Of a DNA stretch of 64,000 nt, positions 17,483 through 25,947 are shown one piece after another. Numbering within the stretch: the stretch's first letter is position 1; each line of letters starts with the position of its first letter. This DNA comes from an uncultured Hyphomicrobiales bacterium. Its GTDB lineage: Bacteria > Pseudomonadota > Alphaproteobacteria > Rhizobiales > Beijerinckiaceae. The stretch lies in the NCBI GenBank assembly GCA_903931945.1, contig CAIZEI010000098.1, positions 1 to 64,000 of the forward strand, read 5' to 3'. The notes beneath the pieces were generated by a model. That model searched no databases. It was not told the DNA's origin and saw only the letters and a list, made by a program, of their open reading frames with translations. A program made the position numbers and the translations under genes.

Positions 17483-18423
17483 TGAAAATTATCCTGCGCC
17501 GAACTCATCAAACTGATGAAAACATCCTCCAGACTGGCTTCATCGGGCGTCCACTTTAGCGAAGGGTCCGAGCGATAGCCTGATATGGCGGCTTCCAGCG
17601 CTTTGGCGTCGCGACCGCCCACATGCAGGCTCGCGCCAAAGGGCGCGACCATTTCGACGCCCGGCGTCGCCGCCAGCGCTATGGATAGAGACTGAAGCTT
17701 TGCGCCGGTCACGCGCCATGTCGTCAGCCCTGCGCTCTTCACCACTTCTTCGACAGTGCCGTGCGTGAGGAGTTCGCCATAGGCGATATAGGCGATCTCG
17801 TGACAGCGCTCGGCCTCGTCCATGTAATGTGTGGAGACGAGCACCGTCAGCCCATCGGCCGCGAGCGCGTGAATTTCGTTCCAGAATTCCCTGCGCGCCT
17901 TTGGGTCGACGCCGGCTGTGGGTTCATCGAGCAAAAGCAATTCGGGCGACGGCATCGTGCAGGCGCCCAGCGCCAGACGCTGTTTCCAGCCTCCGGACAA
18001 TTCGCCCGCCAGCTGGTTCTCGCGACCGGAAAGACCAAGACGCTGGATGGCGGCCTGAGCAGCGCCCCGCGGGTCTGGCACGCTGAACACACGACCGACG
18101 AACTCCAGATTTTCCCGGATTGACAGGTCCGTATAGAGCGAGAATCTTTGCGTCATATAGCCGACGCGTCGTTTGATCGATTTGCTTTGCTTGCGGATAT
18201 CAAAGCCAAGGCACGTCCCCTCGCCGCTATCGGGCGTCAGCAGGCCGCATAACATACGGATCGTCGTGGTTTTTCCGGAGCCATTGGGCCCCAGAAAGCC
18301 ATAGATCTGTCCGCGCCGAACCTGCATCGACAAATTATTGACCACAGCGCGCCCGCCAAAGGATTTGGTGAGCCCTCGCACGTCAATCACAACATCGCCA
18401 TTGACCTGGGCCGTCGACGTCAT
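17479..18423 (-). CDS. ABC exporter ATP-binding protein (YbhF/YhiH-like)
   Basis: I use ATG 18423 (MTSTAQVNGDVVIDVRGLTK), which overlaps the HlyD stop by four bases, rather than the longer track ORF from 18603. The 314-residue protein has Walker A FLGPNGSGKTTTIRML, signature AGELSGGWKQRLALGACTM, Walker B LLLLDEPTAGVDP and the switch TVLVSTHYMDEAERC. The C-terminal 90 residues (TWRVTGAKLQSLSIALAATPGVEMV) are the small regulatory domain seen in this export subfamily. It powers the single ABC-2 permease downstream, probably for efflux of a hydrophobic compound. Confidence 0.92.
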   Translation of the reverse strand: MTSTAQVNGDVVIDVRGLTKSFGGRAVVNNLSMQVRRGQIYGFLGPNGSGKTTTIRMLCGLLTPDSGEGTCLGFDIRKQSKSIKRRVGYMTQRFSLYTDLSIRENLEFVGRVFSVPDPRGAAQAAIQRLGLSGRENQLAGELSGGWKQRLALGACTMPSPELLLLDEPTAGVDPKARREFWNEIHALAADGLTVLVSTHYMDEAERCHEIAYIAYGELLTHGTVEEVVKSAGLTTWRVTGAKLQSLSIALAATPGVEMVAPFGASLHVGGRDAKALEAAISGYRSDPSLKWTPDEASLEDVFISLMSSAQDNFQ

Positions 18424-19373
18424 GGCGACCCTGCTGCAGTGACCGAGACAGGCTGGCCGACACGGAATAATTCGGGTTTGTCGAGCCGCGCTTCGACTTT
18501 GAAAACCAGCTTGCGCCGTTCTTCGAGGGAAAAGATGACAGGCGGCGTAAACTCCGACTGATGCGAGATGAAGCTGATGCGGGCTGTCAGTCCCTGCTGG
18601 CAACCATCGCAGGATAACGCCACCTTTTGATCGATCTGAATGCGCGACAAGGCTGTTTCTGGGACAAAAAACCGCGCCTTCAGGTTGCCCGGCGGCAGCA
18701 GCGACAGAACCGGCTTGCCTGGTGGGACCACTTCGCCGGCGCGGTAATAGATTTCTTCAATCCGTCCGGTAGCCGGGGCGACCACTTTTGAGCGTGCAAG
18801 GCGAGCCAGCGCGCTTGCGGCCTGCCCGCCCGCTTGATCGGCAGCGCCTCTGGCCGCGTCAATATCCTCTGTCCGTCCACCCATCCGCGCCACGTCGATC
18901 TGGCGGGCGGCGTTGTCAACCGCAGCGCGATCACGGTCATAATTGGACTGGGCCTGATCGAGTTGCTGGCGGGTGGCGATGCCGCGCCCGACAAGAGGCC
19001 GGATACGTTCAAGCTCGGATGTCGAGAAATCAAGCGCTGCGCGAGCCTGTTGCTGGGCGGCTTCGATCACTGCGACCTCTTCAGGGCGCTGCTGGGCGGC
19101 TTCAAGTCGCGCGAGCCGCGCCCGCGCTTGCGCCAGCGCGCCCTGTGCGGCTGCAGCGTCCGCCCTCTGGACAGTGGCGTCGATGCTGAATAGCGGATCG
19201 CCAGCCTGCACCTGATCGCCCTCAACATGCGTCGTTTCAACGATCCTGCCGGAATCTTCTGGCCCGATAAAAAGCAAATCGGCCTCGATCCAGCCTTGCC
19301 AGATCGTATCCGTTGCAGGTTGACATGCGCTCAATGCAAGGAAAGGCAAAATACAGAGGCGACGAAAGGTCAT
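18420..19373 (-). CDS. HlyD-family membrane-fusion lipoprotein (YhiI/YbhG-like)
   Basis: This 317-residue periplasmic adaptor starts with a lipoprotein signal, MTFRRLCILPFLALSACQ, where the cysteine of LSAC would be lipidated. The barrel-sandwich lipoyl halves (EDSGRIVETTHVEGDQVQAGDPLFSIDA and KVVAPATGRIEEIYYRAGEVVPPGKPV) flank a long alanine/arginine-rich coiled-coil hairpin at about residues 70-200. It would bridge the inner-membrane exporter to an outer-membrane channel such as TolC, which is not encoded here. It is the first clear gene of the exporter operon and overlaps the ATPase by ATGA. A short ORF and a palindrome lie just upstream. Confidence 0.9.
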   Translation of the reverse strand: MTFRRLCILPFLALSACQPATDTIWQGWIEADLLFIGPEDSGRIVETTHVEGDQVQAGDPLFSIDATVQRADAAAAQGALAQARARLARLEAAQQRPEEVAVIEAAQQQARAALDFSTSELERIRPLVGRGIATRQQLDQAQSNYDRDRAAVDNAARQIDVARMGGRTEDIDAARGAADQAGGQAASALARLARSKVVAPATGRIEEIYYRAGEVVPPGKPVLSLLPPGNLKARFFVPETALSRIQIDQKVALSCDGCQQGLTARISFISHQSEFTPPVIFSLEERRKLVFKVEARLDKPELFRVGQPVSVTAAGSP

Positions 19374-19525
19374 TGAACGCTGTCCCCGATCCCGCCCATC
19401 AGGACGCCAGCATGCGTTTCGAAGAAGAGAATGCGCGCCGCCTTGGGCGCGACGCGCCGTCTCTCAGGCGGGGCAATGCAGGCGCATCGCGCGGTTTCGT
19501 GGATGGTTGCGCCGGCGACCTGCAT
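19370..19525 (-). CDS. Short ORF (51 codons) coupled to the HlyD gene; possible regulator remnant
   Basis: A minus-strand frame too short for the ORF track runs from ATG 19525 (GGAA five bases upstream) to TGA at 19370-19372, overlapping the HlyD ATG as ATGA. It encodes MQVAGATIHE...RRRVAPKAARILFFETHAG... followed by a short tail. The central piece weakly recalls the first helix of TetR regulators (R..A.RILFFETH), but no complete helix-turn-helix is present. It may be a leader peptide, a decayed regulator, or chance. The ATGA overlap and the palindrome 12 bases upstream are the only support. Confidence 0.3.
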   Translation of the reverse strand: MQVAGATIHETARCACIAPPERRRVAPKAARILFFETHAGVLMGGIGDSVQ

Positions 19526-19536
19526 CTAATTTCCAC

Positions 19537-19554
19537 TGACTGAGGCTTCAGTCA
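19537..19554. promoter_or_regulatory. 18-bp palindrome, candidate operator of the exporter operon
   Basis: TGACTGAGGCTTCAGTCA has perfect 7-bp arms, TGACTGA and TCAGTCA, around four bases. Its size and symmetry fit operators of TetR-family repressors, which often control HlyD/ABC efflux operons. It lies about 165 bp upstream of the HlyD start and just ahead of the short ORF at 19370-19525. No repressor gene is present nearby, so the regulator would act from elsewhere. The operator role is inference. Confidence 0.45.
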
Positions 19555-19615
19555 TATTCAGCCAGACCATAGTGATCAATTCATAAAAATAACCGAATGA
19601 CCTGCATGCGGTCTT

Positions 19616-20737
19616 TTAGAGGCGCAATAGTTTGGCCGCCGTGCCGCCAAGGATGGCGCTCTTGTCCGCGCCACTGAGGCCAGGCGTTTTCATGACATGC
19701 CCGACCGGGTCATTGACCCAGCCAAAGTTATAGTCGGTGCCAATCATGACCTGACTGGCGCCGGCGACGGCGACAAGGTGGCGCAAGGCCTCCGGCGAAA
19801 ACAGCAGCGAGTCAAAGTACATTTTGCGGAGGTATTCGGTGGGTTGCAGTTTTGGAGTGGGTCCCGGGCAGCCAGAGGATGCGCGGCAGCCATAGTCCAT
19901 CCGATCGGCGTAAGCAGGTAAATAGCCGCCGCCATGGGCAAAACTGATTTTCAGATTCGGGAAGCGATCCATCACGCCTTCGAAGATGAGATGTGAAATC
20001 GCAATGGTGGTTTCGAGCGGATTGCCGATCACATTTTCAAGATGGCCATTACCCTTGACGCGGCTTTCAACACCCGTGACTGCAGCGCTGTCCTGCGGAT
20101 GCATGAACAGCAACGCCTGCAGATCTTCGGCCTTCTTCCAGAAGGGGTCGAATCTGGGATGCGAAAGCTCCTGGCCTTCGACCGTGCCGCCAATGGCCGC
20201 GCCGCGAAGGCCCTGCTGCTTCATCCCGATTTCCAGCTGCTCAGCGGCAAGCTCCGGGAACTGCAACGAAACACTGGCGAAAGCCACAAGCCGATCCGGC
20301 GCGAGCGCACACATCTTCATCAGCTTTTCGTTCTGCAGATCGATGATCCGGCGCGCGAGATCGCGGTCGGCGCCATACCACCAGGCATTGATGCTCATCG
20401 CCTCGACATCGATCCCCTCCGCGTCCATTTCGGCAATGCGCGCTTCAAGGGGCGGGTTGTTCTGCGGGCTCCTGGTCGTGCTGGCAACGCGCCGTTCCAT
20501 GGGCGTTCCCTTCACCAGTTCAAGCGTTTCAGGAATGGCGCAATGGCAATGAATGTCGACCGTGCGCACGCGCTGGCCATCGACCATGACTTCACGGCGC
20601 GCAGCGCGTGATTGCGCTGAGGCGCGTTTCATCCCGCAGGCCATGCAGGCCACGCCGCTCGTAAATCCGCCCAGAAATCCCCTGCGTGTCGACAATGCCG
20701 CCTCCCGTTGAATTGACTTGCGTTCCGGCGTCCGCAT
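19616..20737 (-). CDS. Tat-exported amidohydrolase-2 (ACMSD-like) family protein
   Basis: The 373-residue protein begins with a twin-arginine signal (STRRGFLGGFTSGVACMACGMKRASAQS). The mature domain starts with RTVDIHCHCAIPETLEL, giving the metal HxH pair. It then has DAEGIDVEAMSINAWWYGADRD, LLFMHPQDSA, ISFAHGGGYLPAYADRMDYG and QVMIGTDYNFGW (late Asp). This layout is that of the 2-amino-3-carboxymuconate-6-semialdehyde decarboxylase/amidohydrolase-2 family, whose members decarboxylate or hydrate aromatic ring-derived acids. Export by Tat is unusual for the family, though the gene at 45881 shares it. It lies downstream of the alpha/beta hydrolase and TRAP binding-protein genes on the same strand. 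Confidence 0.85.
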   Translation of the reverse strand: MRTPERKSIQREAALSTRRGFLGGFTSGVACMACGMKRASAQSRAARREVMVDGQRVRTVDIHCHCAIPETLELVKGTPMERRVASTTRSPQNNPPLEARIAEMDAEGIDVEAMSINAWWYGADRDLARRIIDLQNEKLMKMCALAPDRLVAFASVSLQFPELAAEQLEIGMKQQGLRGAAIGGTVEGQELSHPRFDPFWKKAEDLQALLFMHPQDSAAVTGVESRVKGNGHLENVIGNPLETTIAISHLIFEGVMDRFPNLKISFAHGGGYLPAYADRMDYGCRASSGCPGPTPKLQPTEYLRKMYFDSLLFSPEALRHLVAVAGASQVMIGTDYNFGWVNDPVGHVMKTPGLSGADKSAILGGTAAKLLRL

Positions 20738-20826
20738 TCCGCCAAAGCTTCCGTCCGAAACATAGGATCAATCGCGCCAGCGATCAAACGGATTTGCCGG
20801 AGATAGCGGCTGTCTGGCGAAGAATA

Positions 20827-21912
20827 TCAGGCAATCGTCTCGCGCATCCATGTGTCGGCGATCGCGGCGATCTCGAGATTGTTTTTCTCCAGCATCAGCA
20901 TATGGCCATTGCCCGAAACGCCTATATCTGCAAGCCGGATGAAGGTTGTTCTGGCCATGCCGGCTTGCCGCATATACCGAACCGTACAATGGTCATAGGC
21001 TGCATGGTAGGACGCCTCGGCCATCACAACGAGGACTGGCATGTCGATGAGATGGGCGAGCTTGCGTGCGGGCTCGGCCTGCTCCCAGCACGGGGCAAGT
21101 TGAGGCGTGTCGCCTTTGGCCTGACGGACAAATTCCAGATCGCCAGCATTATTCAACGGGGGATCATAGGCGAGCGGCTCGGCGGTCAAACCGTAGGGTT
21201 TGGTGAAGGCGCCATCGTCAAACCAGTCTGGCGCACCCTTTGTCACAAGGTCATGCACCGGCGGGCCGGAGGGCTCCATGGCGACGATGCCCTTGACCAG
21301 ATGCGGACGCGCGTCTGCGACCAGCCAGCCAAAAGTTCCCGATTGGGAATGTGTGAACAGAATCGCAGGCCCAAGTCTGTCGAGCAAAGCGGCTCCAGCG
21401 TCGCGATTAAGCGCCTGCTGGCGGGGAAAGCTTTCGATCGAGGGAAATTGTTGCGCCATGAACTGGTCGAATACGGGATCTCCGGCGATGGGTGTTCCCG
21501 GCCATTGCGTGTGACGATGGGCCTGCGGCCAGAGATTGAATTGTTCAGGCGCAACAAACTGCCGCCGCACGCGCTCGGCGCCCATCCGGGTTGTGCCGCC
21601 GACCTGATCCGCGTGAAAGGGCGAACGCGCGCGGGCCGGTTGATCCAGAATATAGACCGCATAGCCTTGTCGCAGGAAATACTGCGCCCATCCCTCGCGC
21701 CCATCGGGCGTGCCGGTGTAATTGAGACCGCTCTGGCCGCCGCCAGCAAAAAATACCAGCGGGAAAGGCTGCGTGCGATGTTCGGGAATCTGGAATTCAA
21801 CAAACATTTGCCCGGTGAAAATTTTTCCGTCCGGCGTATCGACGTAACGTCCACCGACAAAAAAATAGCCCTGTTCGGCAATATGAAGCGGCGAATGCCC
21901 GGGTGCGGCCAT
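20827..21912 (-). CDS. Alpha/beta-fold hydrolase (esterase-like)
   Basis: I use ATG 21912, nine bases after the TRAP protein stop with AGGGTGA upstream, giving 361 residues. The track ORF begins 24 codons earlier. The oxyanion region reads LVFFAGGGQSGLNYTGTPDGREGW, and the nucleophile elbow is ILFTHSQSGTFGWLVA, with Ser flanked as HSQSG. Late EASYHAAYD and ADIGVSGNGHMLMLEKNN supply the catalytic His in GNGHM. There is no signal peptide. Related proteins are often found with solute-binding proteins in catabolic clusters and probably cleave an ester or lactone. The specific substrate is unknown. Confidence 0.85.
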   Translation of the reverse strand: MAAPGHSPLHIAEQGYFFVGGRYVDTPDGKIFTGQMFVEFQIPEHRTQPFPLVFFAGGGQSGLNYTGTPDGREGWAQYFLRQGYAVYILDQPARARSPFHADQVGGTTRMGAERVRRQFVAPEQFNLWPQAHRHTQWPGTPIAGDPVFDQFMAQQFPSIESFPRQQALNRDAGAALLDRLGPAILFTHSQSGTFGWLVADARPHLVKGIVAMEPSGPPVHDLVTKGAPDWFDDGAFTKPYGLTAEPLAYDPPLNNAGDLEFVRQAKGDTPQLAPCWEQAEPARKLAHLIDMPVLVVMAEASYHAAYDHCTVRYMRQAGMARTTFIRLADIGVSGNGHMLMLEKNNLEIAAIADTWMRETIA

Positions 21913-21920
21913 GCCTGAAT

Positions 21921-23012
21921 TCACCCTTTGGCTCGTTGCCGGATTACAAAATTGTCGAATGGATATTCTGCGACTTGCCACCACAGATATTGATCGTTGC
22001 GCGCGGCCATATAGGCATCGTGCAGGCGTTGAAATTTTGGATCGTCGCTGGCTGTTTCCCGATAGACGTCATTGGCGGCCTGCCACAGGCTTTCCATGAC
22101 ATCGGGTGGGAAGGCGCGCAGATGCGCGCCGCCCTCAACCAGGCGTCGCACGGCCGCCGGATTGAGCGTGTCATAGGCGGCAAGCATCCGCGTATGCGCC
22201 AGCGCGGCCGATTGTTTCAGGATCGCCTGGAGCGATTTTGGCAATTCGTTCCATTTTGCTGAATTGATGGCGATATGGATTGCCAGGCTCGGCTGATGCC
22301 AGCCGGGATAGAAATAATTCGGCGCGGCTTTGGCAAGATCGAGTTTTTCATCGTCAGCGGGCGAAACCCAGGTCGCGGCGTCGAGCGCGCCAGACTGCAG
22401 CGCGGCCGTAATATCCGCGCGTGCGACGGCGACGGGTTTTGCCCCGAGACGTTGCACAATCTTGCCGGCGATGCCCGCAATGCGAATTTTCAGCCCCTGG
22501 AAATCGGCGACCGATTTGACGTCATTGCGGAACCAGCCGCCCATTTCGCAGCCAGTGTCGCCAGCGAGCAAAGCGACAATGTTATGCCCGGCCAGCACCT
22601 CGTCGATGAGGTCGCCGCCGCCGCCGCGATTGATGAAGGCTGCGTGTTGCCGGGCGTTCATCCCGAAGGGGACGCCGGTGGCGAATATAAGCGCGGGCTC
22701 GACGCCCCACCAGTAATTCAAGGCCGTCAGCGCGCAATCGGCGCGTCCATCCCTGACCGCTTCAAGCGCATCCACTGCGCCGGCAATTTCGCCCGGTGGA
22801 TGAATTTCAATGTCGATGAGGCCGTCGCTCGCATCGCGCGCGGCCTGAGCAAAATCGCGTGCGCCGCCGTAGAGGAGGTCGAACGACGCAGGAAAACTGG
22901 ACGTGAGCTTCCACCGGACTTTCGTAGAGGCCGCCTGCGCAATGGCGGGCGCCGCAATGGCGCCGCCGGCGACGCCAAGGCCAGTGGCGCGAAGAAACTC
23001 TCGGCGCTTCAT
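21921..23012 (-). CDS. TRAP transporter DctP-type substrate-binding protein (Tat signal)
   Basis: I choose ATG 23012 (MKRREFLRATGLGVAGGAIAAP), giving a textbook twin-arginine signal and 363 residues; a GGAG site lies upstream. The mature protein has VRWKLTSSFPASFDLLYGGARDFA, the ligand-pocket stretch DFQGLKIRIAGIAGKIVQRLGAKPVAV, and QSGALDAATWVSPADDEKL typical of the DctP/TakP group that binds 2-oxo acids or other carboxylates. No dctQ or dctM membrane genes are adjacent, so it must use a distant transporter. A duplicated 14-bp palindromic element lies 20-50 bases upstream of the start. Confidence 0.88.
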   Translation of the reverse strand: MKRREFLRATGLGVAGGAIAAPAIAQAASTKVRWKLTSSFPASFDLLYGGARDFAQAARDASDGLIDIEIHPPGEIAGAVDALEAVRDGRADCALTALNYWWGVEPALIFATGVPFGMNARQHAAFINRGGGGDLIDEVLAGHNIVALLAGDTGCEMGGWFRNDVKSVADFQGLKIRIAGIAGKIVQRLGAKPVAVARADITAALQSGALDAATWVSPADDEKLDLAKAAPNYFYPGWHQPSLAIHIAINSAKWNELPKSLQAILKQSAALAHTRMLAAYDTLNPAAVRRLVEGGAHLRAFPPDVMESLWQAANDVYRETASDDPKFQRLHDAYMAARNDQYLWWQVAEYPFDNFVIRQRAKG

Positions 23013-23031
23013 GCTGGGAAAACTCCGCATT

Positions 23032-23061
23032 ACGCTATGCATAATGAACGCTATGCATAAT
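23032..23061. promoter_or_regulatory. Tandem 14-bp repeats with TATGCATA palindromes, candidate operator
   Basis: ACGCTATGCATAAT occurs twice, at 23032-23045 and 23048-23061, with a period of 16 bp. Each copy contains the perfect palindrome TATGCATA. The pair sits 20-50 bp upstream of the TRAP binding-protein ATG (minus strand), where a repressor would block the promoter. Short symmetric sites of this kind are common for GntR-family regulators of carboxylate catabolism. No such regulator lies in the window. Confidence 0.5.
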
Positions 23062-23116
23062 TACAAACAGCCATTATACGGCGAAAAAAGGCCGACACAA
23101 CGACCATAACATGAAC

Positions 23117-24244
23117 TCACTCTATCACAATGCGGGGAAACGCGCGCGCGCCGCCGCCTTCCAGCCGAGCCATGACTCCGGCTGCGATGTCGCGATAAAT
23201 CCGGGCGTGATGCGACGTGGGATCGACAGCAACCACAGGACGCCCCTCATCCGATGTTGCGCGGATTTCCATATGCAGGGGGACCTCGCCAAGGAAGGGG
23301 ACGCCAAGCTTTTCGGCCTCGTGGCGCGCGCCACCGTGCGAGAAAATATCCGAGCGCGTTCCGCACTGCGGGCACATGAAATAGCTCATATTCTCAACGA
23401 CGCCGAGAACCGGCACATTCACTTTGCCAAACATGCCAACTGCGCGGCGCGCGTCGATCAGCGCCAGATCCTGCGGCGTTGAAACGATCACAGCGCCTTT
23501 CAGCGGCACAGTCTGCGCCATCGTCAACTGCGCATCGCCTGTCCCTGGCGGCATATCCACAACGAGGCAATCCAGTTCGCCCCACGCGACATCGCGCATC
23601 ATCTGGGTCAGCGCCGATTGCACCATCGGGCCGCGCCAGATCATTGCGGTTCCTTCGTCGACAAGAAAGCCGATCGACATCACCTTGATCCCGTAGGCCT
23701 CGAGCGGGCGCATGACCTTGCCATCCGTTTCCGGCTTGCCGCCAAGGCCAAACAGACGCGGCATCGAGGGACCGTAGACATCGGCGTCGAGCACGCCGAC
23801 GCGCCAGCCATGCGCGGCCAGGCCGAGCGCAAGATTCGCCGATGTTGTCGATTTGCCAACTCCGCCCTTACCCGAGGCGACTGCGATGATGTGTTTGACT
23901 CCGGGAATACCAGTGGGCTTTTGCGCGGCTTGCGCGCGTGGTCCCGGTCCTGCCGGCGCGCCCGCCTGGAGCCCCGGCGTCTGTCTGGCGGCGCCGGCCG
24001 GGCGCTCGGCGGTCAATGTCACAACGGCTCCGCTGACGTTTGGCAGTTGCTTGATCACCGCCTCGGCCGCGCGGCGCATCGGTTCAAGGGCCGCGGCGCG
24101 GGCGGGATCGACTTCAATCGAGACAAAGACCTTGCCGCCCACCGTTGTGACGCCGGCAATGGTCCCCGATTGGGGGAGCGGCGTGACGCCGTCAGGACCC
24201 GGCACGCGCGACAGCGCCGCCACAATCTCTTTCTCACTGGCCAT
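23117..24244 (-). CDS. mrp: Mrp/NBP35-type iron-sulfur cluster carrier ATPase
   Basis: The 375-residue protein has an N-terminal MIP18/DUF59 domain (residues 5-85, KEIVAALSRVPGPDGVTPLPQS). A linker rich in Ala, Gly and Pro follows, then the P-loop ATPase with the deviant Walker A HIIAVASGKGGVGKSTTSANLA. Other motifs are DADVYGPSMPRLFG, DMPPGTGDAQLT and the cluster-binding CxxC in SYFMCPQCG. It binds and transfers [4Fe-4S] clusters to apo-proteins in the cytoplasm. It is divergent from the MFS gene. Family identity is certain; client proteins are unknown. Confidence 0.95.
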   Translation of the reverse strand: MASEKEIVAALSRVPGPDGVTPLPQSGTIAGVTTVGGKVFVSIEVDPARAAALEPMRRAAEAVIKQLPNVSGAVVTLTAERPAGAARQTPGLQAGAPAGPGPRAQAAQKPTGIPGVKHIIAVASGKGGVGKSTTSANLALGLAAHGWRVGVLDADVYGPSMPRLFGLGGKPETDGKVMRPLEAYGIKVMSIGFLVDEGTAMIWRGPMVQSALTQMMRDVAWGELDCLVVDMPPGTGDAQLTMAQTVPLKGAVIVSTPQDLALIDARRAVGMFGKVNVPVLGVVENMSYFMCPQCGTRSDIFSHGGARHEAEKLGVPFLGEVPLHMEIRATSDEGRPVVAVDPTSHHARIYRDIAAGVMARLEGGGARAFPRIVIE

Positions 24245-24447
24245 TTCAGTTGCGATCCCGGTTGTACGCCGTTGATTTGCGTTGCGTTATAGGCGCATGA
24301 CGCGAACGGTCAAAGGGGGGTGCGATCGGGGTTGTGCTCCGCCCCCGGATTGCGTGTTGCATGTCTGACTCGGTCAGGGGTAAGGAGTGCCCGGCTCTGT
24401 CAGACGTCTCTGCGCGCGCAGGTTGCTCCGGGGCCAGGAAAAGAAAA

Positions 24448-25938
24448 GTGACACTTCCCAGCGGCTCGTTCGACCCGACGAAAACCCCCTCCCTGTTCTG
24501 GTCGGTCTATCCATCGGTGATGCTGCCGATGTATATGGCCGTGCAGGATCAAACGATTGTCGCCAGCGCTTTGCCCGGCATTGCCGCCTCGCTTGGCGAT
24601 GTCGAGCATGTTTCATGGGTCGTCGTATCCTATCTGGTCACAGCAACGATCGCAGCTCCTGTCTATGGCTATCTTGGCGATGTCTTCGGGCGACGCAAGC
24701 TGATGTTCCTGGCGCTGGGTCTGTTCATTTTCTCATCGTTCCTGTGTTCGCTGGCGCCCAATATCGCACTGCTGGCAGCGGCGCGTGCGCTTCAGGGGCT
24801 TGGCGGCGGCGGACTCATGTCGCTGTCGCAGGCCTTGATCGGCGAGATCGTGCCGCCGCGCCAACGCGGTCACTATCAGGGCTATCTGGCGACAGTCGCC
24901 ACCGTGGCGGCGGTTTTGGGGCCGGTCGTCGGCGGGCTGATGACCGAGCGATTCGGTTGGCGCTCGGTGTTTCTGTTCAATACGCCGCTGGTGGCGGTCG
25001 CCTTTGTCATGGTGTTCCGGATTCCGGTTCGCGCGGGGGCGCGGCGCGCCGGCTTTGCCTTTGATGCGCCGGGTTTGCTCTATTTTGTCTGCTTTGTCGT
25101 TCCTGTGCTGATCGGGCTCGAACAGGCGCGCCGTTTCGATGCGGGTTCGCTCGAACTGATCGCCGCGCTGTTTGCGCTCGGCGCGGTCGCCTTGTGCCTC
25201 CTGCTGCGCCGGGAGAAGATCGCCGCTTCGCCGCTGCTGCCCCTCGAAATGCTGCGGCTCACGCCCATCTGGAAAGCCAATTGCCTTGCGATTTGTCACG
25301 GGGCGGCATTGACGCCGTTGGTCGCTTTCCTGCCGATCTACTTTCGTGTCGCGCATGGCGCGTCGGCATCGCAAACCGGCCTTTTGCTGCTTCCGGTGAG
25401 TGTGTTCATCGGCCTTGGTTCGATCCTGACCGGGCGTCTGATCACGCGCACAGGCCGCACGATGATATGGCCGACGATCGGGCTTGCGGGCGCGCTGGCT
25501 GCATTCACGCTTTTTGCCCTGGAGCTGGTTTTTCTGCCGCTGCGCGATCTGATGATCATCCTCAGCGTCGCATCGTTTTGCATCGGTTCGGTCATGGCGG
25601 TTGTGCAAGTGACCGTGCAGAAAGAGGCGGGCCGCAAATTCATTGGCTCGGCGGCGGGCTCGGTGCAATTCTCGCGGACGGTCGGCGCGGCGTTCGGAAC
25701 GGCGCTGATGGCGAGCGTGCTTTTCGCCTCATTGTCAGTGAGCGATCCTGAGGCGGCGCTTCTGTTCGGACGCATCGTCGATAGCGGCCCTTCAGCGCTG
25801 GACGGGCTTGACGCCATACGTCGCACAGTCATCGAGGGTGAAATCGCCTCGGCCTTTCGTGCAGCTTTTCTGCTCGTCGCCGGTTTTGTCGCCTGCGGAC
25901 TGCTGCTTGCCGCAACAAATCCCTCGCGGCGGATCTGA
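24448..25938 (+). CDS. MFS transporter, DHA2 (14-TM, EmrB-like) family
   Basis: The protein has about fourteen membrane helices, with motif A in GYLGDVFGRRKLMF and motif C in VLGPVVGGLMTERFGWR. VSWVVVSYLVTATIAAPVYG follows the first helix, as in drug:H+ antiporters such as EmrB. I place the start at GTG 24448, which has AGGA eight bases upstream and begins just before the conserved region (496 residues). The track ORF begins at GTG 24334 and an ATG exists at 24361, neither with a clear ribosome-binding site. It probably exports a toxic or excreted small molecule. No EmrA-like adaptor is adjacent. Confidence 0.88.
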   Translation: MTLPSGSFDPTKTPSLFWSVYPSVMLPMYMAVQDQTIVASALPGIAASLGDVEHVSWVVVSYLVTATIAAPVYGYLGDVFGRRKLMFLALGLFIFSSFLCSLAPNIALLAAARALQGLGGGGLMSLSQALIGEIVPPRQRGHYQGYLATVATVAAVLGPVVGGLMTERFGWRSVFLFNTPLVAVAFVMVFRIPVRAGARRAGFAFDAPGLLYFVCFVVPVLIGLEQARRFDAGSLELIAALFALGAVALCLLLRREKIAASPLLPLEMLRLTPIWKANCLAICHGAALTPLVAFLPIYFRVAHGASASQTGLLLLPVSVFIGLGSILTGRLITRTGRTMIWPTIGLAGALAAFTLFALELVFLPLRDLMIILSVASFCIGSVMAVVQVTVQKEAGRKFIGSAAGSVQFSRTVGAAFGTALMASVLFASLSVSDPEAALLFGRIVDSGPSALDGLDAIRRTVIEGEIASAFRAAFLLVAGFVACGLLLAATNPSRRI

Positions 25939-25947
25939 GGGAGGCGA

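Noticed and set aside
16037-17485. A 482-codon plus-strand ORF across the dehydrogenase and ABC-2 permease genes
   Set aside because: It spans two recognisable minus-strand genes and shows only low-complexity His/Arg/Gln-rich sequence.
19599-19617. GACCTGCATGCGGTCTTTT as a terminator hairpin
   Set aside because: The T-run is on the plus strand, but the neighbouring genes are transcribed leftward, and the stem is only four clear pairs.
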